Source: Novimethylophilus kurashikiensis (GTDB lineage Bacteria > Pseudomonadota > Gammaproteobacteria > Burkholderiales > Methylophilaceae). From it: a DNA stretch of 64,000 nucleotides. Shown in pieces: positions 33,497 to 44,239 of this stretch. Location of the stretch: the NCBI RefSeq assembly GCF_003112435.1, contig NZ_BDOQ01000018.1, positions 115,533-179,532 on the forward strand, read 5' to 3'. The notes below the pieces were generated by a model. That model had not been told where the DNA came from, ran no database searches, and saw only the letters and a program-made list of their open reading frames with translations. A program made the translations under genes and the position numbers. Every line of letters starts with the position of its first letter. Positions within the stretch are counted from its first letter, which is position 1.

Positions 33497-36400
33497 TTAC
33501 TGTTGTTTCAACTTGTCGTTTTCTAGTAGTGCTGTGAATGCAGTTGCCGATACGGGCGGACTGTATAAATAACCTTGGCCTTCGTCGCAGCCGATGGAGA
33601 GCAGGAACTCCGCTTGCTCCTGTGTTTCGACGCCTTCTGCGATGACCGATAGCCCCAGGCTGTTGCCCAGCCCTCGAATCACGCGGGCAATGGCGGCATC
33701 GTCGGTGTCGTGCGGCAGGTCGTGCACGAAGGATTGGTCGATCTTGAGTTTGTGCAAGGGCAGCCGCTTTAAGTGCGAAAGCGACGAATAGCCGGTGCCG
33801 AAATCGTCGATGGCAAGCCGCAGGCCCAGGGCCTTGATGTGGTCGAGCATGCCGATGACGTGTTCGGTGTTGCGCATGATGGTGCTCTCGGTAATTTCGA
33901 GCTCCAGCAGGCTGGGATCGCAATCGGTCTCGATCAGTACGCCGTAGACGGTATCCACGAAATTGCTGCGCTGGATCTGCACGCCCGAGACGTTGACCGA
34001 AATCCATTCCAGCGCATAGCCGGCGGCGGCCCAGCGCTTGGCCTGGGTGGCCGCTTCGCGCAATACCCATTCGCCGATCTGGATGATGAGGTCGGATTCC
34101 TCCGCCAGCGGAATGAACTTGGCGGGTGAAACCAAGCCCAGTTCCGGGTGATGCCAGCGGATGAGCGCTTCGGCACCGATGATGCGACCTGTGGAGAGCG
34201 ATACCTGGGGCTGGTAGTACAGTTCGAACTGTTCGCGTTCCAGCGCGCGCCTTAGGGTTGATTCGAGCGTAAAGCGCTCGACGGCGTTTTCGCTCAGTTC
34301 GGCCGTGTAGAACAAATAACCGTTCTTGCCTTGGTTCTTGACCTGGTACATGGCGATGTCCGCCGCCTTGAGCAGGTCGTCGACTTCGCGACCGTGGTTG
34401 GGGTAGACGCTGATGCCGATGCTCGCACCGATGAAGAATTCCTTGCCTTCAATGATGAACTCCTGGTGCAGCGAGGCGATGATTTTCTGCGCGATGAGGC
34501 GGGCGTCTTCAATGTCGCGCAAATCGTCCACCATGACTACGAATTCGTCGCCGCCGAGGCGCGCCACGGCGTCGCTCTCTCGCATGGCGCTACGGAGCCG
34601 CGACGCGACTTCGACAAGCAACTTGTCTCCCATCTGGTGACCGAGCGAGTCGTTGATGGTCTTGAAGCGGTCGAGGTCGATGAACAGCACGCCGATCATC
34701 GACTGCTCGCGCTCGGCGCGCTTGATCGCATGGCCCATCAACTCGTTCAGCAAGCGACGATTCGGCAGGCCGGTGAGCGGGTCGTGGTTGACCAGTTCCT
34801 GCAGCCGATTTTCGACCTGGCGAACTTCGGAGACATCGGAAAATACGGCGACATAATTAATGGCATTGCCGTCTGCATCCGCCACTTCGGTAATGGTCAG
34901 CCAGCCGGGGAAGGCGCTGCCGTCCTTACGCCGGTTCCATACTTCGCCGCGCCAGCGACCTTCCTGAATGACCACGTGCCAAATAGCGTGATAGAACTCC
35001 TTGCCGTGTTCGTCGGAGCGCAGGCGGTAGATGGGATGGCCGAGGATGTCATCTTCGGTATAGCCGGTGATCTCGGTAAAACCTTTGTTGATGGCCGTAA
35101 TGACGGCTTTGTCGTCGGTGATGACGACGCCCTCGGCGATGCTGTCGAAGGCGATCATGGCCTGGGTGAGGCGCTTGTTGGCGGATTCTCGTTGAATGGC
35201 GACGCCGAGTGAGCGTCCGGCTGCCATGAGCGCACTCAGCTCGTGTGGCGACATTTCGCGCGGCACCGTGCAGCTTTCGAGCGCGATGAAGCCCCACCAC
35301 TCGTCGCCGCTGAATACGGGGATCAACGTGAGCATGCAGCTGCCGTGCTGACGCAGCAACTGCTGTTCCGTTTCCGGAAACTCGGTTAGCTCGCCGAAAA
35401 TCGCCTGGCCGTGGCTCAGCGTCTCGGCCCAGCGCCGGCAGCCGTCGTCGTCATAACGAATATCGCCGTAGGGCGGTTGCAAGAGTTCTTCTGGCGCCTG
35501 GGTTTGCCAGACATGTTGCAGCGCGGCCCTGACGGACTCATGACGGTACAGGTAAACGCGTTCTACATCTGTGGCTTTGCCGATCATGTTGAGGACTTCC
35601 GGCATCACCTTGTGCCAGGGCTCCATCGAATGCAGCAGCCAATCGCTCGAGATCATCCCGTCAAGGATGACGCTGCGATTTTCGAGGTGGGCCTCCGCCT
35701 GCTTGCGATCGGTAATGTCGAGTTGGGTCAGTACGATATAGCTCTGGCGACCCTGGCTGAAACGGCTCGCTATCAGCAGGAACCAGCGACGCGTGACAGG
35801 GCATTCGAATTCGTGGCGGAAGGTATCGCGCCGGCCGCTCAGCAAAAGCTCAGTGCCTGAACGTAGTGCGGCTGCGTCGCCCTCATGCAAGCGGCTGGCG
35901 GCGAGGCAGTCGTTCAAATAGTGGCGGCCTGTGCCGCAAATCTCGTCGCCCTCCAGCAGCGTGCTGAGCTGCTTCCACCGTTGATTAGCGGCAATAATCA
36001 CGCCGCGATGGTCGAGCACGCATACGTCTGCCGGCATGGCGTCGAGCACCGCACGCGAGAAGAATTCGCTCTCCTGGCGCGTGGCGTCGGCGCGAATACG
36101 GGCCATTTCGCCTGAAATCCGCGCCGCCAGGATACGCAGCAGGTTGAGTGCGTAATCGGGCAGTTGCAATTCGCCGTGCGACAGCATGACCAGCATGCCC
36201 AGCAACTGGCCGTGCTTGTCGCGAAGCGGCACGCCGGCATAGCCTTCGATATTCAGTGCGCGTAGCGAAGGATAGAGGGGGTGGGCTTCCGCTACCTTGG
36301 CCGGGACGTAATGGAACCCTTGGCGGATAGCCCGTTCGCAGGGCGAATTCACAAGTTCGTACTGAGTGCCGACTTGAAGCTGACGGCGGCTGTCGCCGCG

Positions 36401-36613
36401 AATAGCGCGGATGATGTTGTGCTGTTGATCGGTCTCGCCGATGAAGCAGATATCGGCCTTGAGCCATTTTTGCAGCCAATCGAGGGCATTGGCATAGAGC
36501 GCTTCGCCGGTGCAGTCGCTTACTTGCGCGACGAGATCTTGCAGCATCGCGGCCTCGTTCGATTCAGAACCGGGGCTGTTCAACCTGGAGGTGAAGGATT
36601 TAGGCAGCAACAC
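33497..36613 (-). CDS. GAF-PAS-GAF-PAS-GGDEF-EAL signalling protein
   Basis: This 1038-aa soluble protein has, in order: a GAF-like domain (about 25-190), PAS (about 205-320), a second GAF (about 330-470), PAS with PAC (about 485-605), GGDEF (RLGGDEF near 695, preceded by an RESD inhibitory site) and EAL. The EAL domain keeps its catalytic set (EALIRWHHP, ELEITEST, DDFGTGYSS, KIDQSF, EGVET), so phosphodiesterase activity is likely. The GGDEF half may be active or act as a GTP sensor. No membrane segment is present. It is the first gene of the operon with HD-GYP. Confidence 0.94.
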   Translation of the reverse strand: MLLPKSFTSRLNSPGSESNEAAMLQDLVAQVSDCTGEALYANALDWLQKWLKADICFIGETDQQHNIIRAIRGDSRRQLQVGTQYELVNSPCERAIRQGFHYVPAKVAEAHPLYPSLRALNIEGYAGVPLRDKHGQLLGMLVMLSHGELQLPDYALNLLRILAARISGEMARIRADATRQESEFFSRAVLDAMPADVCVLDHRGVIIAANQRWKQLSTLLEGDEICGTGRHYLNDCLAASRLHEGDAAALRSGTELLLSGRRDTFRHEFECPVTRRWFLLIASRFSQGRQSYIVLTQLDITDRKQAEAHLENRSVILDGMISSDWLLHSMEPWHKVMPEVLNMIGKATDVERVYLYRHESVRAALQHVWQTQAPEELLQPPYGDIRYDDDGCRRWAETLSHGQAIFGELTEFPETEQQLLRQHGSCMLTLIPVFSGDEWWGFIALESCTVPREMSPHELSALMAAGRSLGVAIQRESANKRLTQAMIAFDSIAEGVVITDDKAVITAINKGFTEITGYTEDDILGHPIYRLRSDEHGKEFYHAIWHVVIQEGRWRGEVWNRRKDGSAFPGWLTITEVADADGNAINYVAVFSDVSEVRQVENRLQELVNHDPLTGLPNRRLLNELMGHAIKRAEREQSMIGVLFIDLDRFKTINDSLGHQMGDKLLVEVASRLRSAMRESDAVARLGGDEFVVMVDDLRDIEDARLIAQKIIASLHQEFIIEGKEFFIGASIGISVYPNHGREVDDLLKAADIAMYQVKNQGKNGYLFYTAELSENAVERFTLESTLRRALEREQFELYYQPQVSLSTGRIIGAEALIRWHHPELGLVSPAKFIPLAEESDLIIQIGEWVLREAATQAKRWAAAGYALEWISVNVSGVQIQRSNFVDTVYGVLIETDCDPSLLELEITESTIMRNTEHVIGMLDHIKALGLRLAIDDFGTGYSSLSHLKRLPLHKLKIDQSFVHDLPHDTDDAAIARVIRGLGNSLGLSVIAEGVETQEQAEFLLSIGCDEGQGYLYSPPVSATAFTALLENDKLKQQ

Positions 36614-36801
36614 AGGCTTAATCCGGAAGCCCTGAATAAACGCCGCCGCCCAACTTGGCAGGTTTGCCGATCGGCATGGTCGGTGTAGGATTAACCTTAC
36701 CTATGATGTGGGCAGAATTCCTCATTTACTCAACGTTACCATTTTGAAGACGGAAGCAAAAGCGTTGTATCAGAATTTTTATATTAACCAAGCGGCACGT
36801 G

Positions 36802-36828
36802 CTTGAAAAACCAGCTTAATCCCTTATT
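36802..36828 (+). promoter_or_regulatory. Sigma-32 heat-shock promoter of clpB
   Basis: CTTGAAA at 36802-36808 matches the sigma-32 -35 box exactly. After a 12-base spacer, CCCTTATT at 36821-36828 resembles the CCCCATNT -10 box. It lies 31 bases upstream of the clpB ATG, fitting a heat-shock gene. Confidence 0.75.
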
Positions 36829-36859
36829 TAACGGCTAATACCATTGAGAGGGGTTCCTC

Positions 36860-39439
<2,580 letters not shown>

Positions 39440-39450
39440 GCGCATGTTCC

Positions 39451-39475
39451 AGGCCGGCGATTGCCGGCCTTTTTG
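39451..39475 (+). terminator. Terminator of clpB
   Basis: A perfect 8-bp stem AGGCCGGC / GCCGGCCT with a GATT loop is followed by TTTTTG, 11 bases after the stop. Confidence 0.93.
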
Positions 39476-39546
39476 TTGTTACGGCGCGGCAACTCGGGCG
39501 GCAATGGTAGGTCCAATTGTTTAGGATTCGAAGGAAGGAAAAGGAT

Positions 39547-40038
39547 ATGCGCTGGTCTGTGATGGCGATGGTGGTGCTGACTGCGCTGGCCGGTTGCGCC
39601 AGCAACCCGCAGCACGATCAACCCAAGGTCGTGCGCATGTCGCCGGAAGAACTGGATCGTCTGATGCCGAAGCCGGTGCCTAATCTTTCGCTGGACGAGA
39701 TCGTGGCGCTTTCCAAGGCAGGCGAGAAGCCTGAGGCGATTATTGCGAAAATCAGAGATTCCCACTCGCGCTACGCGCTGACGCCGCAGCAGATCGTCGA
39801 TCTTAATAAGCAAGGCGTATCTATCCCAGTGCTGGACTTCATGTTCAACGACCAGCAGCAGGCGATTCGAGATAGCCTGGCTGACGAATTCACTCAGCGT
39901 GAGCGCAAGCATCAGCAAGAGGTCGACGCTTTGCGGCAGGAGCTGCTGATGCGGCCGTATCCGTATTTCTATGATCCATTCTGGGGGCCGTACCCGTATT
40001 TTTACTATCCTTACCCCAGGCACCACTGGCATCGCTGA
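39547..40038 (+). CDS. Lipoprotein with aromatic/proline-rich C-terminus
   Basis: This 163-aa lipoprotein has a type II signal peptide with lipobox LAGC (Cys near residue 18); the ATG at 39547 follows GGAAGGAAAAGG. The mature part has a helical domain (LSLDEIVALSKAGEKPEAIIAKIRDS, then ALTPQQIVDLNKQGVSIPVLDFM) seen in exported proteins of unknown role. It ends with a Tyr/Pro/Phe/Trp-rich tail (PYPYFYDPFWGPYPYFYYPY) and HHWHR. The tail could bind a surface polymer or metal. Whether it sits in the inner or outer membrane is not certain; the residue after Cys is Ala, which favours outer-membrane sorting. Confidence 0.82.
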   Translation: MRWSVMAMVVLTALAGCASNPQHDQPKVVRMSPEELDRLMPKPVPNLSLDEIVALSKAGEKPEAIIAKIRDSHSRYALTPQQIVDLNKQGVSIPVLDFMFNDQQQAIRDSLADEFTQRERKHQQEVDALRQELLMRPYPYFYDPFWGPYPYFYYPYPRHHWHR

Positions 40039-40109
40039 GTTTTGCCATCACAAGCCGAGTTTAAGTGGCGTGATATTCTTGTTTTCCCCATTGATGCTGA
40101 AAGGCAGCC

Positions 40110-40766
40110 GTGCATCACGAATTCTGGCATGAGCGTTGGGCGCTCAAACAAATCGGTTTTCACCAGGAAGATATCAATCCATATCTCATGCGGTTCTGGC
40201 CGGCTTTAGGCGTTACCGGCGGTCGGGTGTTCGTGCCGCTCTGCGGCAAAAGCCGGGACATGATATGGCTGCGAGAACAGGGGTTCGATGTGGTGGGGGT
40301 AGAGCTTAGCGAGGTCGCGGTGCGCGAGTTCTTCGAGGAAAACGGGTTGGTGCCGGTTGAGACGGAGGTGTTGAATTTCCGTCGTTTCGAAGCGGGCGGC
40401 TACGTGTTGTGGTGCGGAGATTTGTTCAGCTTGAACCACGCGCTACTGGGCGAAATCTCGGCGGTGTACGACCGCGCCTCCCTCGTCGCGCTACCGCCGG
40501 ACATGAGAGGCCAATATGCAGCGAAGCTGACCGACCTGCTCGTCCCCAGAACGCCAACCCTGCTCATTGCCTTTGAGTATCCGCAGCATCAAATGGACGG
40601 CCCGCCGTTTAGCGTGACGACGGATGAAGTCCATGCCCTCTATGGCGAACATTCGGATATTGAGCTGCTTCATGAGGAAAACATTCTTTCTCGCGAGTCG
40701 AGATTTCAGGCGAAGGGATTGGAACGTTTGGTCGAGAAGGTGTACCGCTTGACCAGAAAAAATTAA
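40110..40766 (+). CDS. tpm: Thiopurine/chalcogen S-methyltransferase
   Basis: This 218-aa cytosolic SAM-dependent enzyme of the TPMT family starts at GTG 40110 behind AAAGG. It shows the family start HEFWHERWALKQIGFHQ, the SAM-binding block VFVPLCGKSRDMIWL and GFDVVGVELSE, and YDRASLVALPPDMR. Bacterial members methylate selenite, tellurite or thiopurines. Its usual length is about 215 aa. Confidence 0.95.
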   Translation: MHHEFWHERWALKQIGFHQEDINPYLMRFWPALGVTGGRVFVPLCGKSRDMIWLREQGFDVVGVELSEVAVREFFEENGLVPVETEVLNFRRFEAGGYVLWCGDLFSLNHALLGEISAVYDRASLVALPPDMRGQYAAKLTDLLVPRTPTLLIAFEYPQHQMDGPPFSVTTDEVHALYGEHSDIELLHEENILSRESRFQAKGLERLVEKVYRLTRKN

Positions 40767-40792
40767 GCGATGCAAAACTGCGGGCAAAAAAA

Positions 40793-40816
40793 CGGCGGGA
40801 GTGGAGGCTCCCGCCG
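40793..40816 (+). terminator. GC-rich hairpin after tpm
   Basis: CGGCGGGAG / CTCCCGCCG form a perfect 9-bp stem 26 bases after the stop but without a T-run; it may be part of a tandem terminator with the hairpin at 40903. Confidence 0.5.
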
Positions 40817-40902
40817 AAATGAACAAGCAATCAAAAGGAGATGAAGCGAGTTCAGTATACAAAAAATAAATAACAGGATCAAGATATCTTAATTAAAAGA
40901 GC

Positions 40903-40925
40903 CTCATGATTTTCATGAGTTTTTT
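40903..40925 (+). terminator. Rho-independent terminator
   Basis: CTCATGA-TTT-TCATGAG is followed by TTTTTT, between tpm and yjbQ. Confidence 0.75.
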
Positions 40926-40984
40926 GTAGGGGTGTCGCTTTATCGCACTCTGTTTTTTATATTTGATCGCTCAATGAAAGACTT

Positions 40985-41404
40985 ATGAAGCAAGCGACTC
41001 ATACCTTGGTTCACAAGACCCACGGACGGGGCATCTATGACTTGACCGGGCAAGTACAAGCGTGGGTTCAATCAATCGGCATGAAAACCGGGCTGCTTAC
41101 GCTGTTTATCCAGCACACCTCAGCCAGTCTGCTCATTAACGAAAACTACGATCCTGATGTCGTTGATGATCTCGAGCGATTTTTTGCGCGGCTGGTACCG
41201 GATGGCGACCGTTTGTTCGTTCATACCGCAGAAGGGCCGGATGACATGCCGGCCCATGTGAGAACGGCATTGACCCAGACGAACCTATCTATTCCGCTGG
41301 TCGATGGCAGGCTGGCGCTGGGGACGTGGCAAGGAATTTTCCTGTTCGAACACCGTCACGCAGCCGCGATGCGAAAGGTCGTGCTGCATTTAATGGGCGA
41401 GTGA
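40985..41404 (+). CDS. yjbQ: YjbQ family protein (UPF0047)
   Basis: This 139-aa protein has the UPF0047/YjbQ signature: LTLFIQHTSASLLINENYDPDV, DDLERFF and HAEGPDDMPAH-like (HTAEGPDDMPAHVRTAL), ending in GTWQGIFLFEHR. The conserved histidines and acidic residues form a probable metal site. A weak thiamine-phosphate-synthase activity is reported for some members; the physiological role is open. Confidence 0.92.
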   Translation: MKQATHTLVHKTHGRGIYDLTGQVQAWVQSIGMKTGLLTLFIQHTSASLLINENYDPDVVDDLERFFARLVPDGDRLFVHTAEGPDDMPAHVRTALTQTNLSIPLVDGRLALGTWQGIFLFEHRHAAAMRKVVLHLMGE

Positions 41405-41773
41405 AAGACAGTAGGCACCGCCTCTTGCCTTATGGACAATGCTAAACGTGGTAGGTGATCGCCTAAACGGGGTCAGAAAATTCCCACCTCATTTTCATCC
41501 AATCCCCAATATGCATGAGGGCTTGCGGTCGTTAATATGCCTCCACAAGTCAAGAACAAAAAACAGAACAACAAGAAATGATGCACCGCTGGCCAGTGCT
41601 TTAAATGAGTAGTTTCCCTCTCGTTTAGCACTGGCAATCTGTTTCCCCTCCTGTAATTCCCCGCGTACTCAGGCTGAACCAGGTTTTAATATCGATTCAC
41701 TCCGTAACTTGATTTGTGATCGAGTCGATGCGTCGATAATATGGTGTCAAGACGCCATTTCATCGAGTGACCC
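41405..41773. other. Long intergenic region with an inverted repeat
   Basis: No gene with a ribosome site was found in these 369 bases. GCCAGTGCT (41592-41600) and AGCACTGGC (41627-41635) are perfect 9-bp inverted arms around a 26-base spacer. ATCGAGT occurs twice before the ADH start (near 41718 and 41762). GGGGTCAGAAAATTCCC near 41470 resembles the ends of some mobile elements, but no partner end is seen. Confidence 0.4.
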
Positions 41774-42970
41774 ATGCACACGACTTTTCCCGCTTTTGAG
41801 ATTTCCCGTTTACCCCGCATCATTTTTGGTGAAGGTACCGCCACACGGATACCGGAGCTCGTGCAGCAGTACGGCAAGCGTGTATTACTGGTCACCGGCG
41901 CGCGGTCATTTTTGCAATCCAGCCAGTGGGCGGCATTGCAGGCTGAGTTGCAGAATGGGAAATGTGAAATCTCGATATTGCAGGTCGAGCAGGAGCCTTC
42001 GCCTCAAATGGTCGATGCTGCGGCAAAAACCTATCGATCTGCGGGCATCGATGTCGTGCTTGGGATTGGCGGTGGTAGCGTCCTCGATACCGCGAAAGCC
42101 GTTGCCGGTCTGCTGCGGGTGGAAAATTCCGTCATGGATTACCTCGAAGGCGTGGGGCCGGAATTACCGTATCCGGGCAATGCGGTGCCGTTCATCGCCG
42201 TCCCGACGACCGCTGGTACAGGCTCCGAGGCGACCAAGAATGCCGTGCTGTCGGTGCAAGGGCCGGAGGGGTTCAAGAAATCGTTCCGGCACGAGAATCT
42301 GGTGCCGCACTATGCCGTGCTTGATCCGCAACTGCTGGTCTCGTGCCCCAGGAGCCAGATTGCAGCCAATGGCATGGATGCGTTGACGCAGTTAATGGAA
42401 TCCTATGTGTCGCTCAAGGCGAATCCGTTCACGGATGCGCTGGCACTCTCGGGGATCGAGGCGGTACGCGATGGCCTGTTCGCATGGATCGATAACAAGC
42501 CGAACGCTGCGGAAGGGCGAGCAAAAATGGCTTATGCCGCGCTCGTGTCCGGGATTACCCTGGCTCAAGTAGGGCTGGGGTCAGTGCACGGGCTGGCAGC
42601 ACCCCTTGGAGCCTATTTTCCGATTCCGCATGGTGTGGCCTGCGGCACCTTGCTGGCGGTGTGCACGCAAACGAATATTGATGCCTTGCAACAGCGATCG
42701 TCGAAGAGCGTAGCTTTAGACAAGTACGCCGAGGTCGGTCGTTTGCTGGCAAATCAGCCACAGATGAACGATGAGGAAGCGCGGCAGGATTTGATACAGC
42801 GATTGGAGCGATGGACGGCCGCCCTTGAACTGCCACGCTTATCCGCTTATGGGATGCGCGGCGATGATATCCCCAAGGTCGTGGCAAATTGCCGCGGCAA
42901 CAGCATGAAAACCAATCCGGTCGAGGTAACCAATGAAGAAGTCGCCACCATGCTGGCGACTAGACTCTAA
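41774..42970 (+). CDS. Iron-containing alcohol dehydrogenase
   Basis: This 398-aa group III NAD(P)-dependent dehydrogenase has the nucleotide-binding loop GIGGGSVLDTAKAVA, the AVPTTAGTGSEATKNAV block, and metal-site histidines in GSVHGLAAPLGAYFPIPHGVACG. The first metal segment reads GMDALTQLMES, with Gln where many family members have His. This DALTQ variant probably defines its own subclass. Substrate cannot be read from sequence; short-chain alcohols or aldehydes are likely. It is monocistronic. Confidence 0.9.
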   Translation: MHTTFPAFEISRLPRIIFGEGTATRIPELVQQYGKRVLLVTGARSFLQSSQWAALQAELQNGKCEISILQVEQEPSPQMVDAAAKTYRSAGIDVVLGIGGGSVLDTAKAVAGLLRVENSVMDYLEGVGPELPYPGNAVPFIAVPTTAGTGSEATKNAVLSVQGPEGFKKSFRHENLVPHYAVLDPQLLVSCPRSQIAANGMDALTQLMESYVSLKANPFTDALALSGIEAVRDGLFAWIDNKPNAAEGRAKMAYAALVSGITLAQVGLGSVHGLAAPLGAYFPIPHGVACGTLLAVCTQTNIDALQQRSSKSVALDKYAEVGRLLANQPQMNDEEARQDLIQRLERWTAALELPRLSAYGMRGDDIPKVVANCRGNSMKTNPVEVTNEEVATMLATRL

Positions 42971-43000
42971 GCCGACCTATCTTGGAGCGCAGAGGGCGAT

Positions 43001-44239
43001 CTAGCGCAACGCGCACCAACTAAGTGGATCAAAAGGTCGGCTCTGGTAGCGCATTTCGAAATACAAGCCAGATTGTGGAATGCCGCCGCTATTGCCGACG
43101 GCCGCAATAGCATCGCCCGCGGTGACTTCTTCCCCCGCTTTCTTTAGCAGCGTCTGGTTGTTCCCGTACAAGCTCATATACCCATCGCCGTGATCGACGA
43201 TGATCAGGTTGCCGAAACCACGCAGCCAATCGGCGAATACTACGCGCCCATTGGCGATGCTTCGCACCTCGGAACCTTCTTGCGCCTTGATGAACAACCC
43301 TTTCCACGAAATGCCAGTTTCTTCGCGCGGACTGCCGAAGCGATTGGCGATATCGCCTTTGACCGGTAGGCGAAGTTTGCCTCGCGTTGCAGCAAAGGCC
43401 CCGTTGCCCGCATAGGGGGTAGGCAGCTCTTCGTTCCGTTGCTGGGCAGTTTGAGGTTCAGTTGGCTCCGGCTTGGAGGGCGTTTTGGTGGCTGGTTTCT
43501 TGGGCGGTTTGGCAGCCAAGCGAGTTAAACGCTCGATCAACTGAGTCAGCCGTTTCTCGTCGCGCTGGAGCTTGGTAATTTCCCCTCGCTGCGATTTGAT
43601 CTGGGCCGAAAGATGTTGGAGCAGCTGACGCCGTTCGGCTTGCTGTTTTTGAAGTTCCTGGCGTTCTTTTTCCTGCTCGCTTTTCAACTCGGCAATTTTT
43701 TGCAGCGAGCTTTGGGTCTGGGCGTCCAGCTGGGCGACATGCGTGAGATTGTGGCGCAGATCGCCGATCAGGTTGGCACGCGCCCTGGAGACGTAGCCCA
43801 GGTAAACTACGTCGCGCGCCATCTGGTTGGGGTCGCGCTGTTGCAGCAGGGCGCGCAGGTAACTCTGATCACCATTCAGATACTGGCGGTAGAACAACTC
43901 GCCCAGTAGTTTTTGCTGGGAAGCTATGGTGGATTCCAGCCCGGACTTTTCCTTGCGGATGTCGTTCAGCGTCGCCGCATTGCCCTTTTCCTGCTGCGCC
44001 AGATCCATCAGTTTGCGATTGCTTTCGCTGATGGCCTGTTCACTCTTCTTCAGCGCATCGCTGGCGTCGGCATGGGCGCCTTCGGTACGGTCGAGTTCTT
44101 GCTTCAGGTCCTGGATGCGGCTCTGGATATCTTGCAGGGATTCCTTGGATGCCTGGGTGCTGGGCTGGGCAGCCTCAGCCACCCAAGCTGGAAACAGGAG
44201 CACCGCCAGCAGTGGCGGGATGAAACGCGCAGGCCGCAC
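43001..44239 (-). CDS. envC: EnvC-like murein hydrolase activator
   Basis: This 412-aa periplasmic protein starts at GTG 44239. It has a signal peptide (cut near AEA), a long coiled coil (about 30-250), a Pro/Lys/Thr-rich linker (KPPKKPATKTPSKPEP) and a C-terminal LytM/M23 domain. The zinc ligands of active LytM enzymes are replaced (GISWKGLFIKA and YFEMR in place of His-x3-Asp and HxH), as in EnvC, which activates amidases at the septum instead of cutting peptidoglycan. Its start overlaps the gpmI stop by one base, a common proteobacterial pairing. Confidence 0.93.
   Translation of the reverse strand: MRPARFIPPLLAVLLFPAWVAEAAQPSTQASKESLQDIQSRIQDLKQELDRTEGAHADASDALKKSEQAISESNRKLMDLAQQEKGNAATLNDIRKEKSGLESTIASQQKLLGELFYRQYLNGDQSYLRALLQQRDPNQMARDVVYLGYVSRARANLIGDLRHNLTHVAQLDAQTQSSLQKIAELKSEQEKERQELQKQQAERRQLLQHLSAQIKSQRGEITKLQRDEKRLTQLIERLTRLAAKPPKKPATKTPSKPEPTEPQTAQQRNEELPTPYAGNGAFAATRGKLRLPVKGDIANRFGSPREETGISWKGLFIKAQEGSEVRSIANGRVVFADWLRGFGNLIIVDHGDGYMSLYGNNQTLLKKAGEEVTAGDAIAAVGNSGGIPQSGLYFEMRYQSRPFDPLSWCALR

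Noticed and set aside
41460..41520. Possible mobile-element end (GGGGTCAGA followed by CCAATCCCC)
   Set aside because: No matching inverted end, transposase fragment or target duplication is present in the window.
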